Source: Flavobacteriales bacterium BRH_c54 (GTDB lineage: Bacteria; Bacteroidota; Bacteroidia; Flavobacteriales_E; Vicingaceae). From it: a stretch of DNA of 64,000 bases. Of this stretch, positions 51,401 through 60,067 are shown one piece after another. Where the stretch lies: assembly GCA_000961845.1 (NCBI GenBank), contig LADZ01000006.1, positions 1-64,000 on the forward strand, given 5' to 3'. The notes under the pieces were generated by a model. That model saw only the letters and a list, made by a program, of their open reading frames with translations, had not been told where the DNA came from and made no database searches. The translations under genes were made by a program, and so were the position numbers. Positions within the stretch are counted from its first letter, which is position 1, and the number at the start of each line of letters is the position of its first letter.

Positions 51401-52227
51401 TCATTGGAGGCTTTTTGTTCTGAGGCAACTCCCTCCAAAAGAGCATTCAACAAAAACTCATAAGTCAAATTATATTTCTCGGCAATTTTCCTAATCAAGT
51501 ATTGTAAAAAACTTTTCTTGTTATAATAACTGTTCGATTCAACAAATAAATAAGCCAAAATAACTTCCCATACAGCATTTCTAAAGGTGGTGTATGCTGT
51601 ATCTATAAAGTGATGTTGTTGCTGATGTTTCAGCATATTTCTTTTATAAGAAATAATGTAGATGCTTTCTGTTTTTGCTACTGCTGTTACAATACTTTCT
51701 AGCGGTTCTTCATTGAACTGATAAATTAACCTTTTACGAACGGATTCTTTTTTCCCATGTTCATTCAACAAGTTTACTAAACCTATTCTGTTCTCTACCA
51801 TCAATTCCTTTAAAAGTGTTGATGGAGCTTTAGCTGCTGATGATTCCCAGTTGAGATGTCCATTTAATATAAAGTGTTCAAACTGTTCTAATTTACGATC
51901 ATTCAACACAATTACTTTCCCACTTCTTAGTGTTCCGTTGTCGGTAATATTTGCATTAAAATATTTGGTCAATTCTTCTTCTAAGCGATAAACCAACTCA
52001 TTTTCATAATTGGCTTTTCTAATTACTCCTAAATCCAACTCTATGCTATCAAACTGATAAATGTTGTCTTCATTAGAAAATCTATTTAAAATCGTCTCCA
52101 ACAAACTATTGATTCGGGATTCTTGCAATACACTAATTTGAGATTGTACTTGATGTGCTTCTTCTTCTTTGTCAAGTACAATATGATATTGCTGTGCTTT
52201 GATGATATGTTCTATTTTATCGGTCAA
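48442..52227 (-). CDS. eCIS tape-measure/Afp14-like protein
   Basis: 1261 residues. The start (MTDKIEHIIKAQQYHIVLDK, then LLETILNRFSNEDNIYQFDS and IELDLG) matches the 'contractile injection system tape measure protein' family. The body is mostly alpha-helical, Gln/Lys/Glu-rich and repetitive. The end includes YLGMLFEKCGLML and EHELVINKLLCGMNVTDPVE, a conserved C-terminal block. The protein sets sheath/tube length and occupies the tube lumen in related particles. Its large size would fit a long particle. ATGA overlap with the Afp12-like gene upstream and 10-nt overlap with the ATPase downstream. Confidence 0.85.
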   Translation of the reverse strand: MTDKIEHIIKAQQYHIVLDKEEEAHQVQSQISVLQESRINSLLETILNRFSNEDNIYQFDSIELDLGVIRKANYENELVYRLEEELTKYFNANITDNGTLRSGKVIVLNDRKLEQFEHFILNGHLNWESSAAKAPSTLLKELMVENRIGLVNLLNEHGKKESVRKRLIYQFNEEPLESIVTAVAKTESIYIISYKRNMLKHQQQHHFIDTAYTTFRNAVWEVILAYLFVESNSYYNKKSFLQYLIRKIAEKYNLTYEFLLNALLEGVASEQKASNELEFKKIIIELKTEHQQQEAKSAKSTTKKIAVKEWIDQVEHYLKFGSFHSNFQYTSKTAFNHQFELILLTKDSILVHHITNWLINSSISERLLAILNDRVLNQLIQNVSIPFVTESIDFFEHIQKNRSILSSSSSALWNEIEVKKARLIIGSFVSEQYLGKEVFPDLLKNLKYELDAKQAVLFQLLTEVQEKLPVKYHQAIEKFLVTFSTIHPEKKQPIADEKIVENITQTIRDFTNNNEVELWHYWINQELPKWMVITGLKKHALLILLKGQLIKQVAQPQIITFIEQLEIRAFQQNIASADSYPLQGELTEKDFFLNKKLEAKNTVISPLILELLEKNISAIVNQKKLFSEWSKEVVELFQQISKKYNIPFTTIFELVVQQLKQATEKKRLYQQLIHLQSSTVFTTLTQKVATKEKEQHQHSKVYYVLEKGLLPWWAAAYSWDEFNLDFTQLWNSSTGKKELIQLLHKTAGKISLPTILNKINLEEVWKELDRSSHKIYTALMVKIHELFKQQMLPAGIITLQEYHQFNEQAFKILAQQQASAKTGELLFNFIKQWISSVNEAEQTTIKNLFIRIMQQIRRTATQVDLKNEIQKWEKELANISENKKTSTTLPIATSVQEFLANHALAEQWESLSLLGQLEKMRQTAAVEWKNILRQTTLRESLVEELDEQAFLKLIHLHLNTNQQQFLVESMAVIECSIPFISSRELSILKKQYFQLILLKLSTGGFNAWTIENWSTLLLQCMENVLGESKSNEVLLKINGKLLAEKGDQYKSGIILLDQMHRTIMKKDELEAALIKKKEEEEDYRKLGEETPREFLDPIFIKNAGLIILSPYLGMLFEKCGLMLQGEFIDEESKFKAVHLLEYAATGKTGKEEHELVINKLLCGMNVTDPVERNIELSDTDKEIVNGLLTAVTQQWKPLNGTSIEGLQLSFLQRDGKLEEENEQYFLRIEQKAFDMLLDQISWNITRIKLSWMQKMLIIEWR

Positions 52228-55142
52228 TTGTTTTTTTGGTGATAATGTTGTTGAATTTTGGTGATGAGTTCGTAAGCATGATTCATTTGCTCTTCTTCAT
52301 GCTTATTATTTGAAACTAATCCCAACCATTTGTAGTAACTTTTCTCAAATTCTGCCATCGCCATCAAATCCAACCAATACGATTGAAAAGCAATGTGTAT
52401 CGGTGCTTGTTCGTAGATAATATTCTCTAACTTGGTTCTGAAATTATCGTCCTGAAATCGTACCGGCCATGAAGGCATTACAATGCTCATTTGAAATGAG
52501 AAAAATGTTTCATCTACTTTATTCTCTCCATAATGGGCAAAATAATTTACTGAATTTTTAAACTGACCGGGCTCAAATGTATAGAGTTGTTTTACGATAT
52601 TGTCAGCTTCATCTTGTGCGGCTTGTTTCTCACTATAAGTATTAGTGGTTTCGGCCAATTGCTCTCCTGCTTTGGTAAGTATCTGAATCATGTAATGATC
52701 TTCTTTACCAATTACCCGCAATTGTAAAGTACCTGCTCCTATTAAATTATTGATGATGGTATTTACACCCGTATTTCTATCTCCGTTAGATTGTAATTTT
52801 ACCTGATTAAATTCCACTTGTTTTCCATCTGCTAAAGGAACCGCAATAGAAAATCCAAAATAGTTTCCGTGATACGGAGGTGCTAATAATAAGTGCTCAA
52901 TTAAATAAAGTCCTTCACTTTTTTGATTTAAATCTACCAGAAAATTAATGGAGTAATCAATAGCTTGTTTGGCTTCTTCTTCTGAATCGGAAATATGAAC
53001 TACACTGGATTGTTTTTCGCCTTTAAATAACACATAAAAGGCGTTTTTTTTATCATTGGTTGTTTGTTTAATTTGGTAATTTTCTACCTGAACTCCGTTT
53101 TTGAGTACTTCTTTTAAAATATGACCTGAATTTCCTAAGTAATAAAAAGAATCTCTGAGGTTTTCGACTGTTTCATCAATAATAACAATATCATCTATGG
53201 TAGTTACCTCAATGTCTGCTTTTGAATAAACAACTTCCAGCCTTTCGCTGATGATCTCCATCCCTTCTTTTTTCTGATATATTTTGATACCGGAATCGGC
53301 TACTACTTTGGATAAAAAACGGGTTTTATAATTTTTAATCCCCATTAAAATAGCTGTTTTTTGAACAATGCCGGGGGTAATACTGTTTCTTACATCTTCT
53401 GCCTCAACATCATCTTTTATGGTTAATTGTTGAGTATAGTCATAAGCTTTTGCTCTATTATAGCTTAACTGCCCGTAATTAGAAATTAAAGTTTTTTTCC
53501 ATCCCAACAGGTCATCTTCAAATTTTTGGGTGGTTAATTTTTTTCCGTAACAATTAATGTGAATCTTTTTTAGGGAATAGATAGGAAATTGCTCTCCAAA
53601 TCTTGCCAGTATATGGTCTGCCACTTTATTTAAACGTTCAAGAGCTGAAGTATCAATGCCTGTATTTAATTGCTTTAATGTGTTTTTCCAGTTAGTTAAT
53701 GCATCTTCATTGCTTTCTTTTTCGTGGGATTTTATCAAATGAACCAATTCGGGCATATCTTCTAATTCCTGATAGAAATAAGAATGGATGTCTTTTTCGT
53801 TGGTATCATAAATTTGATAAATATTGGCAATTTGAGCCAAAAAATCAGCCATTAACTGATCGAAAGGCATTAAATATCCTTTTAATTGATTGGCTTGTGC
53901 ATACCTGCTTTCAGGAAGTCCGGTAGGTAATCCAAACTCTCCTATTCCATAATTTAATGGAAATTGTTCTCTAATGGAATAATAAGAAGACAATCCTAAT
54001 GGCTGTCCTTCTGGTATCTCTATGGTATTATATGATTGTGCTACGGATTTAAAACTTCCATAGTTCATTGCCTGAATATAAGAGAGTTGTTTTTGTACTT
54101 CTGAAAGGTCGGGAAAGAATTTTACTCCATCGTGCTCCAACACCAAATGACTGCTTACTTCAGGGAATAATAAAATAGGTGAAGAGTTTGCCGGAATAGG
54201 AATGCTATCTTCTGTAATAACAGTACGGCTCTTATTATTGGTGGGATCATTTTCATACGATAGTTCAAAAAAATCGACACTAATTACTCCTTCTACTTTT
54301 GCTATAATCTTAACAATGTCTGATGGAACAATCACATTTAATTGGTCTTTTAATTCGCTGTCGGATATAAATCCATTTTCTAATAAGGGTCCGTTAAAAA
54401 TGGTATTGATATCCTCGTTTTTATTTTGCAGTTCCCACAACGAATAAAAACGAACTTCGTGGGTAAGGTAATCGTTTACTTTAAAAAATATTTGGGCAAA
54501 CACTTCTTCTCCACTTGTAAAATCGCCTAAAGTCAATTTCAGTTTCATGTGTAACTGAAAGGGTTTTAAAATGGTAACATCGTACAAATCTTCACATAAA
54601 TTTCTATGTGCATGATACAGTTCTCTTACTTCTCCAATAATGCGATTTTCTTCTTCCTGAAGGGTAACAGGATCGGTTGCGTAATCATACATTTCAACAA
54701 AAATATGGTACAACCCTTTTAAGTTTTTTTGATGTTGGTGTTCTGAATAATCATCACTTTGTTGTATTTGTGGTTGTAACCAAACGTTCTTTACATTGGT
54801 AATGTCGTCAATAAAAATTTTCCTAAAATCTTCAATCGTAACGGGATTGGTGGTTAAAATATCGGAGGGTATAAAAAATCCATTGTCTCCTGATTCAAGT
54901 TGGTCGCCTTTAGATTCTGCCAATATATCTTTAATCGGCAAGTTTGCTTTGTAGGAAAGATTGGTCATGGTGTACACAATGTTTTCCAAAATGGTAACTC
55001 CCGGGTCGTGTTCGTTATAATCTGTCCAGTGAGCACTCGAAAGCTTTTGAAGCAATTCAATTCCTTCTAAATAAAGGTCTTCGTATTCTCCCGAACCTTT
55101 GGCTTTTTTAGTGATATATCCTTTATTGATTGCTTCCGACAT
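52224..55142 (-). CDS. eCIS baseplate protein, Afp12-like
   Basis: 972 residues. The N-terminal block (LYLEGIELLQKLSSAHWTDY followed by NEHDPGVTILENIVYTMTNL) is the gp6/baseplate-wedge pattern shared by Afp11 and Afp12 proteins. Later GYLMPFDQLMADFLAQIANI also recurs in Afp12 homologues. The C-terminus ends in QAPIHIAFQSYWLDLMAMAEFEKSYYKW. With Afp11 it forms the wedge around the hub. Located between the small fibre-like gene and the tape measure gene, overlapping the latter by 4 nt. Confidence 0.85.
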   Translation of the reverse strand: MSEAINKGYITKKAKGSGEYEDLYLEGIELLQKLSSAHWTDYNEHDPGVTILENIVYTMTNLSYKANLPIKDILAESKGDQLESGDNGFFIPSDILTTNPVTIEDFRKIFIDDITNVKNVWLQPQIQQSDDYSEHQHQKNLKGLYHIFVEMYDYATDPVTLQEEENRIIGEVRELYHAHRNLCEDLYDVTILKPFQLHMKLKLTLGDFTSGEEVFAQIFFKVNDYLTHEVRFYSLWELQNKNEDINTIFNGPLLENGFISDSELKDQLNVIVPSDIVKIIAKVEGVISVDFFELSYENDPTNNKSRTVITEDSIPIPANSSPILLFPEVSSHLVLEHDGVKFFPDLSEVQKQLSYIQAMNYGSFKSVAQSYNTIEIPEGQPLGLSSYYSIREQFPLNYGIGEFGLPTGLPESRYAQANQLKGYLMPFDQLMADFLAQIANIYQIYDTNEKDIHSYFYQELEDMPELVHLIKSHEKESNEDALTNWKNTLKQLNTGIDTSALERLNKVADHILARFGEQFPIYSLKKIHINCYGKKLTTQKFEDDLLGWKKTLISNYGQLSYNRAKAYDYTQQLTIKDDVEAEDVRNSITPGIVQKTAILMGIKNYKTRFLSKVVADSGIKIYQKKEGMEIISERLEVVYSKADIEVTTIDDIVIIDETVENLRDSFYYLGNSGHILKEVLKNGVQVENYQIKQTTNDKKNAFYVLFKGEKQSSVVHISDSEEEAKQAIDYSINFLVDLNQKSEGLYLIEHLLLAPPYHGNYFGFSIAVPLADGKQVEFNQVKLQSNGDRNTGVNTIINNLIGAGTLQLRVIGKEDHYMIQILTKAGEQLAETTNTYSEKQAAQDEADNIVKQLYTFEPGQFKNSVNYFAHYGENKVDETFFSFQMSIVMPSWPVRFQDDNFRTKLENIIYEQAPIHIAFQSYWLDLMAMAEFEKSYYKWLGLVSNNKHEEEQMNHAYELITKIQQHYHQKNN

Positions 55143-55147
55143 TTTAC

Positions 55148-55906
55148 TTATTGTTGGTTAAAAAGTCCCATTATTTCATTATCCCAAAGTTTGGTGATGT
55201 AAAATTTAACTTCCTGATCGGCTCCATAATTAGACCTGGTTTTTAATTGTAGCGAATAATTGTAAGTGGTACCTGTCCATCTTAACGCCAATTTATTCCA
55301 CCACCAGCCATAATGTGCTTGTGTGGTTTTAATTTTATTTCTCGATTTGCCAAATGTGCTCAATGCATGTGCATGCAACAGTGCATATTTTCCTGTTTTT
55401 TCTTTGCCTACCTGAGCCATTATTTCAAAAGCACAACATCCGTTTAGTTCTGTAATTACATCGTGCCAAGCTCCATCTGCAGGGATGGTTGAAATTTTAT
55501 AAGTTCCTACTCTACTATTGGTTCCTAATATTCCATTTACCTCAAATGTGGTTTGGGGTTGAGAGGTATTTACACCTATGTTTCCTCCTTTTTCAAAAAA
55601 CAACCTGGTTTTGGTTTCGGTGGCGGTAATGGGTTCTGTAATTCCCAAGCCTTGTTGTCCTTCCTGCACCAATTCTATTCCCCACTGAGGCAAATCGTCT
55701 TGTATTTTTTCATAAAAACTGACTAAACGGTCTGACTCTTCTCCTTCGGGAGAGAGGATTAATCCATCTTTTAAATTTTTAGAAATTCCATCATCTACTT
55801 TATTTACCATCGAATCAATAAGACTTCCGAAATTATTCTCATTCGGCCTGCTTCCATTACTGAAAACGGATTTTAAGCTGTCTCTATTAAGTGGTTTTTC
55901 TCCCAT
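55148..55906 (-). CDS. Small fibre/baseplate-associated protein of the eCIS
   Basis: 252 residues. An N-terminal helical region (MGEKPLNRDSLKSVFSNGSR, VNKVDDGISKNLKDGL) is followed by a fibre-like beta turn (GGNIGVNTSQPQTTFEVNG) as in tail-fibre shafts. The C-terminal half is a compact aromatic domain (HYGWWWNKLALRWTGTTYNY, LQLKTRSNYGADQEVKFYIT). This is not one of the core Afp proteins. Position between Afp11 and Afp12 (6- and 9-base gaps) and the fibre-type turn suggest a short tail fibre or receptor-binding part, in place of Afp13. Family name not recognised. Confidence 0.65.
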   Translation of the reverse strand: MGEKPLNRDSLKSVFSNGSRPNENNFGSLIDSMVNKVDDGISKNLKDGLILSPEGEESDRLVSFYEKIQDDLPQWGIELVQEGQQGLGITEPITATETKTRLFFEKGGNIGVNTSQPQTTFEVNGILGTNSRVGTYKISTIPADGAWHDVITELNGCCAFEIMAQVGKEKTGKYALLHAHALSTFGKSRNKIKTTQAHYGWWWNKLALRWTGTTYNYSLQLKTRSNYGADQEVKFYITKLWDNEIMGLFNQQ

Positions 55907-55914
55907 GTTTTCAA

Positions 55915-58900
55915 TTATTTATTTTTAAATACTAAAATCGCATCATTGCTAACCTCTGTTTCCTTGTCTTCCGGATGAGTAGCTTTTATTAATGATTGAA
56001 CTACAGTAGCATTATCGTTATTATTATCTCCCAAAATAAGATCCAATCCTATTTCCATATTACCCACTCCTACGTCTAACAAGTCGTAGTTTTGATTTTT
56101 ATTTATGACGCTTACAATGTGATGCTCTTTTACGGGTGATAATATGGACCACGGTTTGGTGGTTTTAATTTCTTCTCCATCTTTATACACTCCCAAAGAG
56201 TAATTATTAATGCCTTCTCTTACAATGTGTTCTATGGTTAGTTTTTTTATGTTTTGAACATAGGGAAGGTTTTCTAAAAAACTGACCAACATGGTTGGTA
56301 CTACACTCCCTCCTATTCCTCCCAATCCATTATCAATACTGGACATGGGTGACAAAAAATCTGAGATATTTTCATTTAACAAGTTCAGGTAATAACCGCC
56401 ATTGTCTTCTGGTTTAAATTCTACTACACAGTTGGCCAATAAATATTCTACGGTAGGATTCACTACTTCAATATCAACAAAGGGTGTAGATAGTTTTTTT
56501 AAGAAAGTTTTCATTTGCTGAAGTCGATCTCCATCAAAGTAATGGCGTTCATCATTGGTCCAATTTGCACTTAATACAATTATTTTTACTTTGCCCGGCA
56601 AAGGGTTAAATGTTTCATCCAAATTGGTGCATTTTACCACTTTTACATCGTTAAAATTGCTGAGAACTAAATGTTCATGATCCCAAATCGACAATGCTCT
56701 TCCTTTGTGTCTTAATCTTTCGCTTATTCCTGTATAAAATTGATCTTCTGCTTCTTGCAATACGCCTCCTGATGAATTTACAGGCTGGGTTACTTTTTTA
56801 ATATCGGGAAATTTTCCCACCAATTTTGTAATACTTTCTGCGGGTACTTCTTTGCCCATTACCAAGCCATCATCACTTATACAAGTTGCTTCTACAGCGT
56901 TTAAATAAATGCCTTTTATTTTAGGATAGTAAGCGGTATTTTTTGGGGTAGATATTCGTATCCAATACAGTTGTTGATTTCCTTTTTCTCCAATGCCTTC
57001 TACTTTTGGCAACAGAAATTCTATAATTCCTGATTTTATAAATCCATTGGTTTTATCTAAAATAATATTGCCTTCTTCAAACTTTACCCATCTGTTTACC
57101 TGAAAATACTCCCAGGTCAATGCATCTTTGTCTATATTTATTCCGGTGCTGGATTGTAAAAAATGAAAAAAGATAGCTACTGTGGTATTGCTTTTTACTC
57201 CTTTTAATCCTATAAACAAATATCCTTCTTGCTCGTAATCGCACACCAAAGTGTGCTCACTTACATTCTGATTGTTAATGATCTCTTCTATGCCAAATGG
57301 TGTAATGTGCATAAACTCCGGTGCAGCTTCTAACGAAATGGTTGTTTTTGATAATTCTTCATTAAAAACTAAGGTGTCAGATGCTTTATAATCAACCGAC
57401 AGATCTTTTATTTTTGGAATAAATGGTTTGTTGGGATAAGGAAGTTGAGTTTTATTTTTAGCATTATAAGTGGCTACTTCTATATATTCTTTCTGATACA
57501 AATCACTTCCAAAACCAAAATTAGGGCTTGTTAACGTGAGTTTAATAAATCCACTTTGAGAGGTCACATCATATTTTAATGGGTCTTGTAAATTAAAATC
57601 CTGAGTGGTTCCCAGTTCACTAAACTGAGTTAATTCAATGTCAGTTGAAGGGTTTAATTGAACGCTTTGATAACCTTCTGGGGTAATACTGTTATGGGTG
57701 GCAAATAAATTAAATGTAGGTGCAAATTTAAGGTCGGTTGGTAACCAATAATTATTGGAAAGTGCTGTTAGTTGAACATTGAATGAATCATTGGTAATCT
57801 CTTCTGGATAGGCATCATAATAGGTATCAAATCCTCCAAAATCATTAGGAACGGAATCCCAATCTAAATGGATAGACATTGCTGTTAGTTGTTTTTTGAA
57901 AAATTCGCTCTTACCAATCATTAAAAAAGAACCTAGGGTTGGAACAGGTCCAAATAAATCAAACGCCTTTCCTAAAGTCATTTTACCAATATTGTTATAC
58001 AGTGAAAGGTTTCGTATCCGCTGAACATCTACATCAATATCAATGGTATTAATGGTTAATCCTTTCCAAAAAGAATAAAGATAAGTGGGTGCAAATTCGT
58101 TGAGCTCTACTTTTATGGAAGGCCATTTTAATGGTTGTTCTATTTCAGTACTTGGTTCTAAGGCAGGATCAAAATTCTCCAGTACCAACTGAATGGTAAA
58201 ATAATTAGCTGCTTCATTATATTCAATGGCATACTCATTAAAGTTGACCCATCCTTTTTTGGTGGTATATGAAATTTTAAGGCTTTGATCAAAAACAGCT
58301 GAAAAAACGGTGTCCATTCCAATTTTTCTATTGGTTTTGATCTGATTTAAGAGGTTCCAAAATGTATTTTGAGCTGAGACAGGTTCCATGTTTACCTGAA
58401 TGTCTATTGTTCTTTTTCCTTCACTTAAAAAAAGTACGGAAGAGCCTATTATAAATCCTAAGTTGGCTACTTTCCCTTCATTAATTTGGGTATTCTGAAG
58501 TGTTTGTTTGTTGGCTCCAAATACAAACCATTCATCCTGCGGAGCGACTTCTTTGCCCTTAATAATTAAATCATTTTTGGATATGGATGAAACTAAGGGC
58601 TGGTCTGTCCCTACCCGAATATAGGGATTGGAATTAAATGTTAATGTTTGCAGTTCTACCAACTCCATTTGGTAAGCCACAATGGGTTTTTCTGTTTGAA
58701 AAAGCACATCGGTTTTACTGCCAAATAATTTTCCGGCTGTAAGTTGAGCTCCTTTTTCTATTAATGAGTATTGAACTGCGGGTAATAAATCAAAGCTAAC
58801 GGTGGTTTTAGTAGGTAACCCTTTACTTTTTTTCTGTTGAAGAATGTCCTGGTAATAAAAATCTAAATGCCTTTTTGATAGCGAATTTATATCACCTTGT

Positions 58901-59595
58901 ACTCGCTTTAATAGTAATGAAAATGCAATGTACATTGCATTATTAGGCATGTGGTTATTGGCTGTTAAAATATTCTGTTCTAAATAATCTTTGGTAAAGT
59001 TTTGAATGTGCATAATTACCTTTTGGAAGGTATGGATCATTTTATCCAAATCAACATCTCCCGTAGGTTTTGGTGGTGGAGGCATTGATTTTAACAAATG
59101 CACCTTTGGAGTCGATTCGGTTTTTTGTTGTTCTCTAATTAACTTTTGTTGAAATAACAACAGATTATTTTTAGGGTTATCTAATACATCGGATAATACA
59201 TTCTTTATCTTGTTTGCTAATCGGTGTTCGCCTTGGTTAAGAAGATTTTTATACCATTCGTTAATCTTATCATACCAATTCAATAAATTGGTTGCCATCT
59301 CTAAATTATCAACGCTACAAACCTTGGTCTCATTTACACTCTGAGCCATTTGGTTTAAATCGGTTAATGGTTGATTAATTATTACCACCATATAAATAAT
59401 AGGATCTCCTTCTATCATAGCTACCCAATCTCTACTCGGCTGATTATGGAGGTCGTAATAATTAATTTTTTGCAAATAAGAAGATATGTACCCCATTATG
59501 TCCCAAAATGATCGTTGATCAATTTGAAAGGAATTGTCTAAAAGATCCTGGTTTAATCTTTTATTTCTAATGGTTCCATTTCTTCTTTCTATCAT
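55915..59595 (-). CDS. eCIS baseplate wedge protein, Afp11/baseplate J-like
   Basis: 1226 residues. Recognised by LRHKGRALSIWDHEHLVLSN near residue 955, the baseplate J core, with VKIIVLSANW and the fold around it. The N-terminal half holds beta domains (VSFDLLPAVQYSLIEKGAQL, KSDVLFQTEKPIVAYQMELV) with conserved aromatic strands. It ends VSNDAILVFKNK. It overlaps the gp25-like gene by 4 nt, as gp25 and J-type proteins associate in all contractile tails. It links the inner baseplate to the sheath. Confidence 0.88.
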   Translation of the reverse strand: MIERRNGTIRNKRLNQDLLDNSFQIDQRSFWDIMGYISSYLQKINYYDLHNQPSRDWVAMIEGDPIIYMVVIINQPLTDLNQMAQSVNETKVCSVDNLEMATNLLNWYDKINEWYKNLLNQGEHRLANKIKNVLSDVLDNPKNNLLLFQQKLIREQQKTESTPKVHLLKSMPPPPKPTGDVDLDKMIHTFQKVIMHIQNFTKDYLEQNILTANNHMPNNAMYIAFSLLLKRVQGDINSLSKRHLDFYYQDILQQKKSKGLPTKTTVSFDLLPAVQYSLIEKGAQLTAGKLFGSKTDVLFQTEKPIVAYQMELVELQTLTFNSNPYIRVGTDQPLVSSISKNDLIIKGKEVAPQDEWFVFGANKQTLQNTQINEGKVANLGFIIGSSVLFLSEGKRTIDIQVNMEPVSAQNTFWNLLNQIKTNRKIGMDTVFSAVFDQSLKISYTTKKGWVNFNEYAIEYNEAANYFTIQLVLENFDPALEPSTEIEQPLKWPSIKVELNEFAPTYLYSFWKGLTINTIDIDVDVQRIRNLSLYNNIGKMTLGKAFDLFGPVPTLGSFLMIGKSEFFKKQLTAMSIHLDWDSVPNDFGGFDTYYDAYPEEITNDSFNVQLTALSNNYWLPTDLKFAPTFNLFATHNSITPEGYQSVQLNPSTDIELTQFSELGTTQDFNLQDPLKYDVTSQSGFIKLTLTSPNFGFGSDLYQKEYIEVATYNAKNKTQLPYPNKPFIPKIKDLSVDYKASDTLVFNEELSKTTISLEAAPEFMHITPFGIEEIINNQNVSEHTLVCDYEQEGYLFIGLKGVKSNTTVAIFFHFLQSSTGINIDKDALTWEYFQVNRWVKFEEGNIILDKTNGFIKSGIIEFLLPKVEGIGEKGNQQLYWIRISTPKNTAYYPKIKGIYLNAVEATCISDDGLVMGKEVPAESITKLVGKFPDIKKVTQPVNSSGGVLQEAEDQFYTGISERLRHKGRALSIWDHEHLVLSNFNDVKVVKCTNLDETFNPLPGKVKIIVLSANWTNDERHYFDGDRLQQMKTFLKKLSTPFVDIEVVNPTVEYLLANCVVEFKPEDNGGYYLNLLNENISDFLSPMSSIDNGLGGIGGSVVPTMLVSFLENLPYVQNIKKLTIEHIVREGINNYSLGVYKDGEEIKTTKPWSILSPVKEHHIVSVINKNQNYDLLDVGVGNMEIGLDLILGDNNNDNATVVQSLIKATHPEDKETEVSNDAILVFKNK

Positions 59596-60065
59596 AGTAA
59601 CTCTTGTTCTGATGCTACCACACTTTGTGTAACTTGTTTATGATATAATTGTGGGATTCCTGTTCCTTCTACTTTATAGTAAGGAAATACTAAGTTAAAT
59701 CGGGTATTGGTCGTTTCTATCGTATAATCCAATTTAATCCGAATAATGCCATCTTGATAGTTAGAATGATCAATAATGACTTCATGTAATTCTATTCTAG
59801 GTTCATAATTAAGAATAGCTGACCGAATCATTTCTTGCAAAAGATGCATTTTGGAATCGTTAATTGATTCAAATAAAAACGATTGTAAATCACAACCGTA
59901 TTCGGGTAACATAATTCTTTCGCCTTTGGTAGTATTCAACAATATTTCTAATGATTGTTTAATGTCCTGTTCTTTTTCTACCATCTCCACACCAACAATT
60001 CCGTTGTTATGAAATGTGGGTGGAAAGCTCCATCCTTTTCCTAAAAATGAATTATTTTTTGCCAT
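59592..60065 (-). CDS. eCIS baseplate protein, gp25/Afp9-like
   Basis: 157 residues. Typical gp25 (lysozyme-like family) pattern: FLGKGWSFPP at the start, VEKEQDIKQSLEILLNTTKG-ERIMLPEYGCDLQSFLFE with the conserved EPR later (YEPRIELHEV). gp25 seeds sheath polymerisation on the baseplate and contacts the wedge. ATGA overlap with Afp11. Very confident by pattern and position. Confidence 0.93.
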   Translation of the reverse strand: MAKNNSFLGKGWSFPPTFHNNGIVGVEMVEKEQDIKQSLEILLNTTKGERIMLPEYGCDLQSFLFESINDSKMHLLQEMIRSAILNYEPRIELHEVIIDHSNYQDGIIRIKLDYTIETTNTRFNLVFPYYKVEGTGIPQLYHKQVTQSVVASEQELL

Positions 60066-60067
60066 AA

